From Pectinophora gossypiella (taxonomy: Eukaryota; Arthropoda; Insecta; Lepidoptera; Gelechiidae), in assembly GCF_024362695.1 (NCBI RefSeq), contig NW_026063240.1, forward strand, positions 620,001 through 684,000: a DNA stretch of 64,000 bases, written 5' to 3'. Made by a program: the position numbers and the translations under genes. Positions 20,361-29,844 of the stretch are shown here, piece by piece. Numbering within the stretch: the stretch's first letter is position 1; every line of letters starts with the position of its first letter. The notes under the pieces were generated by a model that worked only from the letters and a program-made list of their open reading frames with translations, was not told where the DNA came from and did no database searches.

Positions 20361-22032
20361 TGCTGACTCAGCACTCATTACCTACTGGTACAAATGCTAT
20401 CCGGGACGCGGGTCTTCGCAAAACCCCAGACTTAGTTTTAACATCTACTACCCGTACGCGGCCGTCTTTACCAGGCATAACCGCTTCAATCACGCCCTTT
20501 GGCCACACATTTCTCGGCGAATCTGGATCCACAATAGTCACGAGATCTCCCACTTGCAAGGGTCTCTCCTCGCGGTACCACTTTTTACGGGGAAGCATTT
20601 GCGGTAGGACTTCTTTGACCCATCTACGCCAGTACAGGTCAGCAAGTCACTGAGCAATACGCCATTGTTTGCGGAGGTACATCTGTCCCATCAAAGACTC
20701 CCAGCACAGGTAGGTTAAGAGGATGCGCCAAGTAAAAAATGATCAGGAGTTAGGGCTTCATCACTGTTAGGCTCAACAGTTACGTGGGTCAGTGGTCGAC
20801 TATTGGTAATATGCTCCACTTCAGCCATCAGTGTGTTGAGAACTTCATCCTTTGGGGCTCGTTCTTTTAAGATTACTTTAAGGGATTCCTTCACGCTCCT
20901 TATCATCCTCTCCCAGGCGCCTCCCCAATGTGGGCTAGATGGTGGAATGAAGTGCCAAGTCGTGCCATAATTTGCGGACAAGTTCTTAAGTACGTCGTGA
21001 TCTAACTCTCTGACTGATTTAGTGAGCTCACTGCAGGCGCCTCTTAGATTAGTCCCGTTGTCCGAATACAGGTGCAAAGGCCAACCACGTCTAGCGGCCA
21101 TCCTCCTAAAGGCCATTATTAATGCATCGGTGGTGAGGTTTGTGACTATCTCGATATGAATCGCCCGTACCGTCAGACACGTAAACAGCACACCGTATCT
21201 TTTCTCTCGGCGGCGGCATACAGTAACGTCCATGGGCCCAAACAGGTCCACACCACAGTGTGTGAATGCTCGATGATGGTGAGCCATCCTGGCTTCAGGC
21301 AGGTCCCCCATACAGGGCGGTCGTGGCGAGGCCTTTCTTATTTTGCAGATCATACATTTCGAAGCCACGTCTTTTACTGTTCCTGTTTGTGTCTTTTCAT
21401 GTTGGTCTTATGCGAATGATCCAATATTTTTGTTTTAATTCATTAACCACAGCTTCTTGATGTCCGTGTGTGACCTTTTCGTGAAAGTGTTTTACTATTA
21501 GCATTGTGATCCTGTGCCGTCCGTCGAGGATCACTGGCTGTTTGACATCACGGGATACATCACTGATAGCATTGATCCGGCCACCCACTCGCAGTAGTCC
21601 ATGCTCATCAAGAATCGGCGTCAAGGTAAGTAGTTTACTATTTTTATTTAATATATTTTTCTTTTTCAGGCCATCTAAGTCTTCATAAAATGATTGGGCT
21701 TGCGCGTATTTTATAAGTAAGCGCGCGGCCCGGTCCATCAACTCGCGGTCTACTTCACAGGTAAGCTTTTTACATTTATCAATCAACATTAACACAGTGC
21801 TAGTAGCTTTAAGTAGTCTTATCCACGAAGAAAACCTTTCAGGGTCGGGAACTGGCGGTAAAGTGTCAGACGCAACGTGTATAGCAGTTACGTGTTCCAA
21901 GTCCACGTCAGGTGCCACTTCCTGCGTTTGTTTCGTCACAGGCCACATCGATTCGTCTTGATATAAAAATTTCAGGCCGTAAAACCATTCTGACTCGAAA
22001 ACAGATAAGTCACAAGTGTCTCGAGTAGCTAT
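20361..22032 (-). pseudogene. BEL-1 pol, integrase part (left half of split element)
   Basis: Minus-strand frames give the end of the BEL/Pao polyprotein. From right to left: IATRDTCDLS and SEWFYGLKFL (linker after RNase H, 21960-22030), a region with MLIVKHFHEKVTHGH (integrase zinc-binding histidines), CMICKIRKA, the catalytic core with GVDLFGP, LYSDNGTNL and HWGGAWERM (D, D, E), and a C-terminal domain GDLVTIVDPDSPRNVWPKG. It is broken: about 20 extra bases with a stop lie near 21375-21396, and frames shift again near 20600-20715. Its right end joins BEL-1 at 54331 when LINE C is removed. Confidence 0.85.
22028..22032. repeat. Target-site duplication of LINE C, left copy (GCTAT)
   Basis: GCTAT here and at 54331-54335 flank the 32.3-kb LINE C composite. 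Removing the insertion and one copy joins BEL-1 coding sequence as NVADIATRDTCDLS in one frame. Confidence 0.8.
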
Positions 22033-22290
22033 TCAAAATTCAATTCAAATTCAAAAATATCTTTATTCAGTAGGTAACATAGTTACACTTTGAATCGTCA
22101 ATTTTACATAACGAACGTCTCATCCGCCTAAAACTACTGCAGCTTCTCACAACCTGTATAGCCGGGGAAAAGAAGCTGCAAGAAAAACCTCGGCACAGGG
22201 CCCTAGACGTTCTTTAAAAAAATAAAAATAAACATAAAATATTGGTATACAATTGAGTAATTTAGCTGCCTAATATCAGTTCTCAGACAG

Positions 22291-22566
22291 TTAATCCCAT
22301 GCATTCATATCTTCTAAATAATCACTAACTTTATAATAACCTTTTTTGTAAAGTTTTTGTTTAACTACTGTCTTAAAACAGTTGAAAGGCAAATTCTGAA
22401 TGTCAATGGGAATCTTATTGTAAAAACGTATACATTGCCCCTTAAAAGATTTAGTAATCTTATGTAATCGACTGACTTGTAAAGCAAGTTTATTTTTATT
22501 CCTGGTATTAACAATGTGCAGATCGCTATTTTTTGCAAATAATCCTATATGTTTTTTTTACATATA
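22291..22566 (-). pseudogene. LINE C ORF2, C-terminal end
   Basis: The minus strand encodes SDLHIVNTRNKNK, then QCIRFYNKIP and YYKVSDYLEDMNAWD before the stop at 22291-22293, parallel to the LINE B ending (YNTRNKHK, CIRFYNKIP, INDYLNDKNVWY). The frame is shifted at an A-run near the Tc1 junction (about 22545-22560). Its upstream part lies beyond the Tc1 element, at 24205. The 3' UTR fills 22033-22290. Confidence 0.85.
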
Positions 22567-24202
22567 CACTTCTCATCAAAAAAATCGAAACACCTTGCAA
22601 GTTTACGTTTTGTCAGGATTATCAGAAAAATGTGTACATTTAGGAATAAATATTAAATGTCGTTTAATAGTGAGTAATATGAGCTTATCAAATCTTAATG
22701 TTAATGTTCTAAATTTAAATGAATTTTTCATAGGTTTCGTATTTTGTTAAATGAGTCATTTTTATTCCGTATGGAGTATAAAGGAAATGGATAAAACAAG
22801 ACACGTAAATGAAAAAAAAAGCTAAAAAACGTTTATTTAATAACTTGTATTCCCTCCCCGAGCTCTAATTACTGCTTCCATACGGTTCTTCATCGATCGG
22901 ATGAGAGTCACGATCACATGCTTTGGTATATTGTCCCATTCCTCTTGGATTGCATCTTGCAGCTGGCTAAGTGTTTCTGGGGCAGGATCTCTTGCTCGAA
23001 TTCGTCTCTTTAATTCATCCCACAGATGTTCAATGGGATTCATGTCCGGGCTTCTTGCTGGCCATTCCATAATAGAGATATCGACTTCGTTAAGATAATC
23101 TCGTACGACGCCCGCGGTGTGAGCCCTAGCATTGTCGTGCATGAATATGAAGCCGTTGCCAATAAAATGTGCATAGGGCATCACATGAGGCTCGAGACAC
23201 TCTTCGACGTACCGATGACAGTTTAGTGCAGGCAGACGTGGCCCAGACACGAAAGCAAGCTCTGTCTTACCGTCGGCGCTGATTCCTCCCCAAACCGTCC
23301 ACGAACCGCCACCATAGCTGACCTTTTCTTCAATGCAGCATTGTGCATAGCGTTCTCCGTCTCTTCTGTAGACCTTGTTCCTTCCGTCGTTACCATACAG
23401 CATAATTTTACACTCATCAGAAAAGAGAACTTTGCTCCACTGTAGGTATGACCAATTTAGGTGCTCACGTGCAAAGTTAAGGCGCGCTCTTCGATGGTCT
23501 GCAGTTAATTTCGGCCCATTTGCTGGCTTATGCGGTACCAGTCCACGATCCTTCAACCTTCTTCTAATTGTAGAGTCACTTACAGCCACCCTTCGTACAA
23601 TACGAAGCCGCTGCTGCAGTTGAAAAGCGTTAAGGCGTCGATTTCTTAAAGAAGTTGTTACAATAAATCGATCATCTCGCTCAGAAGTGACCCGATTCCT
23701 GCCAGATCCTGAACGGCGCGTGAACAAACCAGTCTCCCGATAACGTTTATAGACTCTATGAACAGATGACAGGCTTAGATGCAGTCTTGCAGCCACAACA
23801 CGCTGACTAAGGCCAGAATCCAGCAATGCCACAACTTGGGCGGCTTCTGTGGGCGAAGTATCCATACGTTTTAGAAAAAAAACCTTTTTTCAGACATCCC
23901 AAAGTCACAGTATTGAAATAAAAAACAAAAAGTTTAAGGATAGGCGCCAATTTTTAGTTTTTAAACGCTAAATGTACTCCAACCCTAAACACACATTTGT
24001 CTCAAAACAGTGATTCATTTCGTTTATAAGATAAACAAATGAAATTCTAATTTTGAATTTATAATTTTCGCTTATTACTGTAATGGCCAAACTGCCAGCT
24101 ATACATTTATGTATTTTTTTTCATCGTATGAATTCTTTTTTGTGTTAAATTCGGACAGAAACAATGAAAACGGAAGTGTTTCGATTTTTTTGATGAGAAG
24201 TG
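22567..24202 (-). mobile_element. Tc1-family DNA transposon, complete
   Basis: The ends are perfect inverted repeats of 27 bp (22567-22593 and 24176-24202), beginning CACTTCTCATCAAAAAAATC, and the element is flanked by TA on both sides (22565-22566, 24203-24204), the standard Tc1/mariner target. Total length is 1636 bp, with one intact transposase frame. It interrupts LINE C near the end of its ORF2. Intact ends and frame suggest a young, possibly autonomous copy. Confidence 0.95.
22837..23865 (-). CDS. Tc1-type transposase, DD34E, intact
   Basis: The 342-residue protein cuts and pastes the element between its inverted repeats. The N-terminal paired-like helix-turn-helix domains (about 1-110) show LSQRVVAARLHLS and a GRNR hook-like linker. 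The catalytic core has D150 (VLFSDECK), D244 (FMHDNARAHT) and E279 (RSPDMNPIEHLWDELK), with 34 residues between the last two. The WGGIS block (about residue 192) is also typical. It starts at the ATG at 23863-23865; length is normal for Tc1 and there are no stops. Confidence 0.96.
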   Translation of the reverse strand: MDTSPTEAAQVVALLDSGLSQRVVAARLHLSLSSVHRVYKRYRETGLFTRRSGSGRNRVTSERDDRFIVTTSLRNRRLNAFQLQQRLRIVRRVAVSDSTIRRRLKDRGLVPHKPANGPKLTADHRRARLNFAREHLNWSYLQWSKVLFSDECKIMLYGNDGRNKVYRRDGERYAQCCIEEKVSYGGGSWTVWGGISADGKTELAFVSGPRLPALNCHRYVEECLEPHVMPYAHFIGNGFIFMHDNARAHTAGVVRDYLNEVDISIMEWPARSPDMNPIEHLWDELKRRIRARDPAPETLSQLQDAIQEEWDNIPKHVIVTLIRSMKNRMEAVIRARGGNTSY

Positions 24203-24204
24203 TA

Positions 24205-24704
24205 TTAAGTTTTCAAAGATATATTGTGATGCCAAAGTTAAAATATTAATTTCTTTAAATTTATTTCTAAGTGACATCTTGGGTCCCAATTTGTAAATCG
24301 CCCGAATGGCTCGCTTTTGCAGAACAAAAATGCTGTTGACATCTGCAGCATGACCCCACAGTAAGATGCCGTACGACATTAGACTGTGGAAGTAGGCAAA
24401 ATAAACTAATCGCGCGGTTTCTACATCGGTTATTAAACGAATTTTTTTGACCGCGAATGCTGCTGAGCTGAGCCTTTTGGACAACTTATCAATATGAGGA
24501 CTCCATTGCAACTTAGCGTCCAAAGTAATTCCCAAAAATACAGCAGTATCCGTGAGGTCCAATTCCTTATTTTTTACAATAATAGAATTGAGCGGCCTAC
24601 TAACATTCGATAACGTAAAATAAACATATTTTGTTTTATTTTCATTATGTAGCAGGTTGTTTACAGTAAACCAATCCACTACCTCTGAAATGGCGTTGTT
24701 TACA
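24205..24704 (-). pseudogene. LINE C ORF2, reverse transcriptase thumb region
   Basis: The minus strand encodes AISEVVDWFTVNNLL, DTAVFLGITLDAKLQW, YFHSLMSYGILLWG and FKEINILTLASQYIFENL, each with a direct counterpart in LINE B. The upstream end joins 24903 in frame (DDVNN/AISEVV) once the SINE is removed; the downstream end is cut by the Tc1 element. Confidence 0.88.
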
Positions 24705-24902
24705 CATACATACACACATACATAAACTCACGCCCGTAATCCCTAATGGGGTGGGCAGAGCCACAAGTAATCAAAGACAACTTGCAGCCACTGTTGATAC
24801 GAAGTCCAAAGATGGATATGATGAACCTTATGGTGATAAGGGATCAGCCTATCGCCCATAACATTAGTCCATCATGTTAGAGGACACAATCCCTCTGTCG
24901 GT
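24705..24902 (-). mobile_element. SINE-like element with TATG tail
   Basis: The 198-bp insertion is flanked by an 11-bp direct repeat, CGTTGTTTACA (24694-24704 and 24903-24913). On the minus strand it runs from GACCGACAGAGGGATTGTG to GATTACGGGCGTGAGTTTA and ends in a TATG repeat. This sequence type is common in Lepidoptera as I recall and carries an RTE-like tail. It is noncoding. It lies in the same orientation as its LINE C host. Confidence 0.85.
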
Positions 24903-26190
24903 CGTTGTTTACATCGTCAAAAGAATCTTGTCGTCTCTTTACTTTAAAAAGTAAGGAGGTATCATCTGCAAACAGCACCACCTCATGTTTTACAAGACTA
25001 GGTAGGTCGTTTATGTAAACTAGGAATAGATATGGACCTAGAATTGAGCCCTGCGGGACGCCTTTAGTGACGTTAGATCCACACGATCTGGAGCCATGCA
25101 CATCAACCCTCTGAACGCGGCCACTAAGGTACGACTCCAAAAGAGCGATGGCATTATCAGTTATTCCATAGTGACGAAGTTTCGCGATCAAGATATCATG
25201 ACAAACGCAATCGAAGGCTTTGGAAAGGTCACAAAAGACACCAATAGCATCTTTGGACTCCTCCCAAGCCTGAAAAACATGATTAACTCAACACCAGCAT
25301 CGGTTGTTGAGCGACCCTTTGTGAAACCAAATTGTTTATTAGACATTAAATTGTTTAAATTAAAATGTTGAAGTAATTGCAGTAATAAATTTTTTTCAAA
25401 TATTTTACTAAGCGTGGGTAGTATAGATATTGGTCTAAAATTAGTAGGGTCAGAAGTACTACCAGCTTTAAACAATGGAATGACTTTACTGTGCTTCATT
25501 AAATCTGGAAACACACCATTGTCTACACATTTATTAAATATACATGATAGATAGGGAGCTATGCAATCAATCACGGAGTTAATGACTTTAACAGAGAGAC
25601 CATGAAGATCTGCAGTCTTTTTGATTTCTAAAGATTTTAAGACGTCCCTAGGACTCACGTGTGTAAATGTTAGTTGATCTACTTTGGACGTATCTATGTG
25701 CTCCCTTACAAGTGATTGAGCGAGTGCAGGAGATGACTTCAAGTCCTTGGTAGTCGAAAATGGAATGTCAGTAAAGAATTTTTCAAAAGCTTCAGTAACT
25801 TGCTTATCATTTGTGAGTAGTTTACCGTCAATTTGTAATTGATACTCGAGATCGCGTGCTTTGACTTTCCCAGTTTCGCTATTTATAACTTTCCAAGTCA
25901 TTTTAATATTATCTGAGCTACCTTTAATTTTACTGCTAACAAACATTGCCTTCGCGGTAGCGCAAACACGTTTGAAAACTTTTGAATACTGTTTTACATA
26001 GTCGTGAAAAGCTACGCTATGATTGTATGTTCTTTCTTCATAAAGTTCATACAACCTGTTTCTACTCTTATAAATTCCTACCGTCGCCCAGTCACTAAAA
26101 ATTGGTGTGTCTGCTTTCTTAATTGTTTTTGCCTTAAATACTTTATTAACTTCCGATTTTGTTAGATTAAATAGGGAGTTATATAACAAA
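24903..26190 (-). pseudogene. LINE C ORF2, linker and reverse transcriptase
   Basis: The minus-strand frame from 26190 encodes LYNSLFNLTKSEVNKV, FSDWATVGIYKSRN, TNFRPISILPTLSK and FGFTKGRSTTDAG. Near 25290 a small deletion shifts the frame; the other frame then continues AWEESKDAIGVFCDLSKAFD, GVPQGSILGP and FADDTSL. At 26190 it is interrupted by Helitron X3, and at 36644 the same protein continues (SYCDDP/NLLYN). Confidence 0.88.
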
Positions 26191-26422
26191 CTAGCTGGTA
26201 CCCGCGACTTCGTCTGCGTACTTTTAATTTGAATATTATGGATTATATAAAAGGAACGGTATAGCATGTGATTAAAAGAGAGTAAGTAGGTATATTTAAA
26301 AAAAATAAAAAATATCTGTTTACAGTCGTTATAAAGTACCTATGTATTCCATTGAGTGGCAGAAATTACCTAGGAATATTTATCGGTCCCTTATGTCCAA
26401 GACACTTACAGGGGTCAGCGTC

Positions 26423-26481
26423 ACGTTGTGTACAAAAATATTTTAAAATGACCTAATTTAAAACTTTTTTGTACACAACGT
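26423..26481. repeat. 59-bp inverted repeat in Helitron X3
   Basis: ACGTTGTGTACAAAAA and its complement flank an AT-rich loop, the same structure as at 3794-3852. Confidence 0.7.
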
Positions 26482-26540
26482 TTGCTATTTTGTTATTATT
26501 TGTTAAAATGTAGAAATTGTTTGGACTCGACACTCGCGAG

Positions 26541-26687
26541 TGTAATGTATGTGGGTATCTTTCTGTTGTTTATTATTATAATTGTTATGAGGGTAGTTTT
26601 CACTTGCTCTCTCTCCGAATATGTGTGTCGTATCGAACGGACGTGTTTCATTGTGTTCTCCTGAAACCCAAACTTGTAGACTTTACA
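26541..26687 (+). repeat. Gypsy-1 5' LTR
   Basis: 147 bp, starting TGTAATGTATGTGGG and ending GTAGACTTTACA. It lies directly after GCGAG of the Helitron host. No obvious TATA box is seen. Confidence 0.93.
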
Positions 26688-26688
26688 G

Positions 26689-26706
26689 TGGCGACGAGAA
26701 GTGAAA
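26689..26706 (+). promoter_or_regulatory. Gypsy-1 primer-binding site
   Basis: TGGCGACGAGAAGTGAAA begins one base after the 5' LTR. A TGGCG start is complementary to the CCA end of a tRNA (tRNA-Ser is used by Mag as I recall); the tRNA was not checked. Confidence 0.7.
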
Positions 26707-26782
26707 GTTCACACGCGAGTCTTATAATACGTACTTAAAGGAAACGATTACGGTGATCGGGGACGGGTTGTAGTGTGCGAAA

Positions 26783-27715
26783 ATGTCGATCGGGAAGTTA
26801 GGTCCGTTCGACCTTGACAAGGACAATTGGGATCTATACGTGGATCGACTAGAACAATATTTTATCGCTAATGACATTAAAGAGGCGGTGAAAGTGGCAA
26901 CTTTAATAACTGTTATCGGTAGTGATGCTTATGAGCTTATGGTAAATTTATGTACACCGGAAAAACCATCAACAAAGTCATTTTCGCAATTAGTGAAGGT
27001 TATGAAGACTCACTTACAACCTAGGCCAAGTCTATTAGCAGAGCGGTTCAAATTTAGGCAAAGATCACAAAAGAGGGGTGAAAAGGTTGCGGACTACGCC
27101 GCCGAGTTAAAAAAAATGACAAAGGACTGTGGGTTTACTTCGTCTACATTAAAGGAGAACCTGCGTGATCAGTTTGTGTGCGGTCTAATTAGTGACGCTA
27201 TCCGACAACGGTTGTTCACGGAGGACGGGATCGAGTTCGATAAGGCATATCAGCTGGCGGTGACGATGGAAACGGCTGAGACGGATGCAGCCATGGTAGA
27301 AGGCCGTACCAGGGGAGGTGACGGTATACCACTGGCTAGCACATCGGTAAATCAGTTATCATCAGCGCGCCGACGGGAGCTAACAGTAGGCAGAGAGCAC
27401 CGCGTAAACAAACGCGGCGGCAGCGGGCCGGGGGAGGCCGGAGCTAACGGCAGTCGTTCAACGCGTGAGTCAGTTTGGCGCGGTAGTGCAAGTGGCACAA
27501 GCGCAGCGGCGAGCGGGAAGCGTCAGTTCACCAAACAGGTGACATCGGCGGGAGGAGCCGCGGGTCGTTGTGCAGCCTGTGGAGGGCAGCATACTACTAA
27601 TACGTGCAGATTTCGAGTTTACGTATGTAGAATTTGCAACCAACAGGGACATCTAAAAAAGGTGTGTCCTAATGTTTTGAATGGAGCATCGCCAATGTAC
27701 ATGAAGAACAGATAA
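26783..27715 (+). CDS. Gypsy-1 gag
   Basis: The 310-residue capsid-nucleocapsid protein packages the element RNA. The N-terminal half (about 1-170) is helical and capsid-like, with FDLDKDNWDLYVDRLEQYF, RFKFRQRSQ and LREN...DQFVCGL. A G/S/R-rich linker follows (about 175-255). Two zinc knuckles end the protein: CAACGGQHTTNTC and CRICNQQGHLKKVC (CX2CX4HX4C). The start is the ATG at 26783. pol is in the -1 frame, overlapping from 27673. Confidence 0.93.
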   Translation: MSIGKLGPFDLDKDNWDLYVDRLEQYFIANDIKEAVKVATLITVIGSDAYELMVNLCTPEKPSTKSFSQLVKVMKTHLQPRPSLLAERFKFRQRSQKRGEKVADYAAELKKMTKDCGFTSSTLKENLRDQFVCGLISDAIRQRLFTEDGIEFDKAYQLAVTMETAETDAAMVEGRTRGGDGIPLASTSVNQLSSARRRELTVGREHRVNKRGGSGPGEAGANGSRSTRESVWRGSASGTSAAASGKRQFTKQVTSAGGAAGRCAACGGQHTTNTCRFRVYVCRICNQQGHLKKVCPNVLNGASPMYMKNR

Positions 27716-29844
27716 AGTTCCAAGACAGTGGTAGCAGTGACAGTGACGAGGTAAATAATTATTCTATAAACATTAAAAAAATATCAGATTTTAAACCATA
27801 CACTGTAAACGTCATGATAAACAATAAGAACCTGTCTATGGAGATAGATACCGGCAGTGCGATTTCTTGTATAAGTAATGATTGTTATAGAAAAATGTTT
27901 TCGGATTGTGAGTTAAAACAAAGTAGTTTGTGTTTACGTTACTATACTGGGGAGATTGTAAAACCGGTAGGCATTGTGACAACTAGTGTTGGTTATAATG
28001 GAAGATGTAAACAGTTAGATTTACATGTTATAAATGGAGGAAAAACTAATCTGTTAGGTAGACAATGGTTGAGCGAGTTAGGTATTGAAGTGACACCTAA
28101 AAGGACTAGTCATAATAATTTAAATAATTTAGAAACGGTTTTTAATTTTAAGGAATTTAGTTCCAGATACAGTGATGTGTTTGCCGAGGGACTGGGGAGA
28201 TTCACTGGCGGAAAGGTGGGGTTCCGGCTGCGGAAGGACGCGCGGCCCGTGTTCCTTCGCGCCCGTCCTCTGGCGTATGCGCTGCGCGAGCCGGTGGAGC
28301 GCGCGCTGGACTCGCTGGTGAGGGACGGAGTGATCACGCCGGTGAGCTCGTCCGACTGGGCTACGCCAATAGTACCAGTCATGAAGAAAGATGGCACTAT
28401 TAGGGTATGTGGCGATTTTAAGATAACCTTGAATAAATGTGTGGAGGTGGATCGTTTTCCTTTACCGCGCGTCGAGGATTTACTAGCTAAGCTACATGGT
28501 GGCGATAAGTTTTCGAAGATTGATTTGTCGCAGGCCTATGCGCAATTCGAATTAGATGAATCTAAGATATATACAGTGATTAATACGCATAAGGGTCTTT
28601 TTAGGTATAACCGTTTAATTTATGGCTTAGCCTCGAGTCCGGGTATCTTTCAAAGAAAGTTAGAAGAGATGTTTGCGGACCTGCCTAGGGTGGGTGTATT
28701 CCTCGATGACGTCATCATAACGGGAGTTGACGATAGCACACATCTCGCGACACTGAATGAGGTGTTTAGGAGGTTGCAGAGGTACGGTTTAAAGGTAGCA
28801 AAAGAGAAGTGTACATTCTTTGCCGAATCAGTTACCTATTTGGGCTTTGTAATTAGTAAAAAAGGGGTTCATACTTTGCCGGAGAAGATTGAGGCTATAA
28901 AAAATGTTTCAACTCCTACTAATGTAAACGAGTTGCGTTCATTTTTAGGACTAGTAATGTACTATGCAAAGTTTGTACCAAATATTAGCACGTTATTGGC
29001 TCCTCTATACACTCTATTAAAGAAAGAGGTGAAGTTTATTTGGAACGAACAAGCGGAACAAGCTTTTAATGCGGTAAAAGCGTTACTGATCTCTAGTAAG
29101 GTCCTGGCGCACTACGACCCCGCACTGCCGCTGGTGCTGACTACAGACGCGAGCGGCGTGGGGGTGGGCGCCGTCATCTCGCACCTCACAGCCGCTGGGG
29201 AGCGCCCGGTCGCGTACGCATCGCGCTCACTAAACAACGCCGAGAAAGGGTATTCGCAGATAGAAAGGGAGGCGCTTGCTATCATATATGGAGTACGGAA
29301 GTTCCATCAATACCTATACGGTAGAAAGTTTACACTGCGCACAGACCATAAACCGCTCGTTACAATTTTCGGAGACAAAACAGGGATACCGGTGATGGCG
29401 GCGAGCAGGATGCAGCGCTGGGCGGTGATATTAGCTGGTTACAATTACGATATTGAGTATGTACGCAGTGAAAAGAATGCAGCGGACGCGTTGTCTAGAT
29501 TACCGGTAGGGTTAGCAAAAAAAGAAGGCTCGGAGATAACTTACCTTAATTTCGTACAAAATTTTATGCCGATTACTAGGAAAACTGTACAAGAACACCT
29601 CGAGAGAGACGAAACCATGAAGAAGATTATTTATTTTGTGAGAACGGGCTGGCCTGCAAAGTGTACAGACGAAGACATAAAACCGTTTTTCATGCGTCGT
29701 AATGAGTTATACTTGGATTTAGGGTGTATAGTATGGGGTTATAGATTAGTTATACCTAGTACACTGAGGGAAACTCTGTTAAAAGAGTTACATTTGGGGC
29801 ATATGGGTATAGTAAAAATGAAAAGTTTAGCTCGCAGTGTCATG
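27673..29844 (+). CDS. Gypsy-1 pol, first part: protease, reverse transcriptase, RNase H, integrase start
   Basis: The frame opens at 27673 (-1 relative to gag) and has its first ATG at 27814; it would be made as gag-pol by frameshifting. Protease: EIDTGSAIS. Reverse transcriptase: VRDGVITPVSSSDWATPIV, FSKIDLSQAY, and FLDDV as the active site (F in place of the usual Y). RNase H: TTDASGVGVGAVI. The integrase zinc-binding histidines appear in ELHLGHMGI. The frame reaches ARSVM at 29844 and is then cut by LINE B; a chance tail of LINE codons continues to 29895. The second part begins at 33058. Confidence 0.92.

Noticed and set aside
20213..20653. Plus-strand 146-codon frame across the BEL-1 3' end
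   Set aside because: Antisense of the BEL-1 integrase C-terminal domain and LTR.
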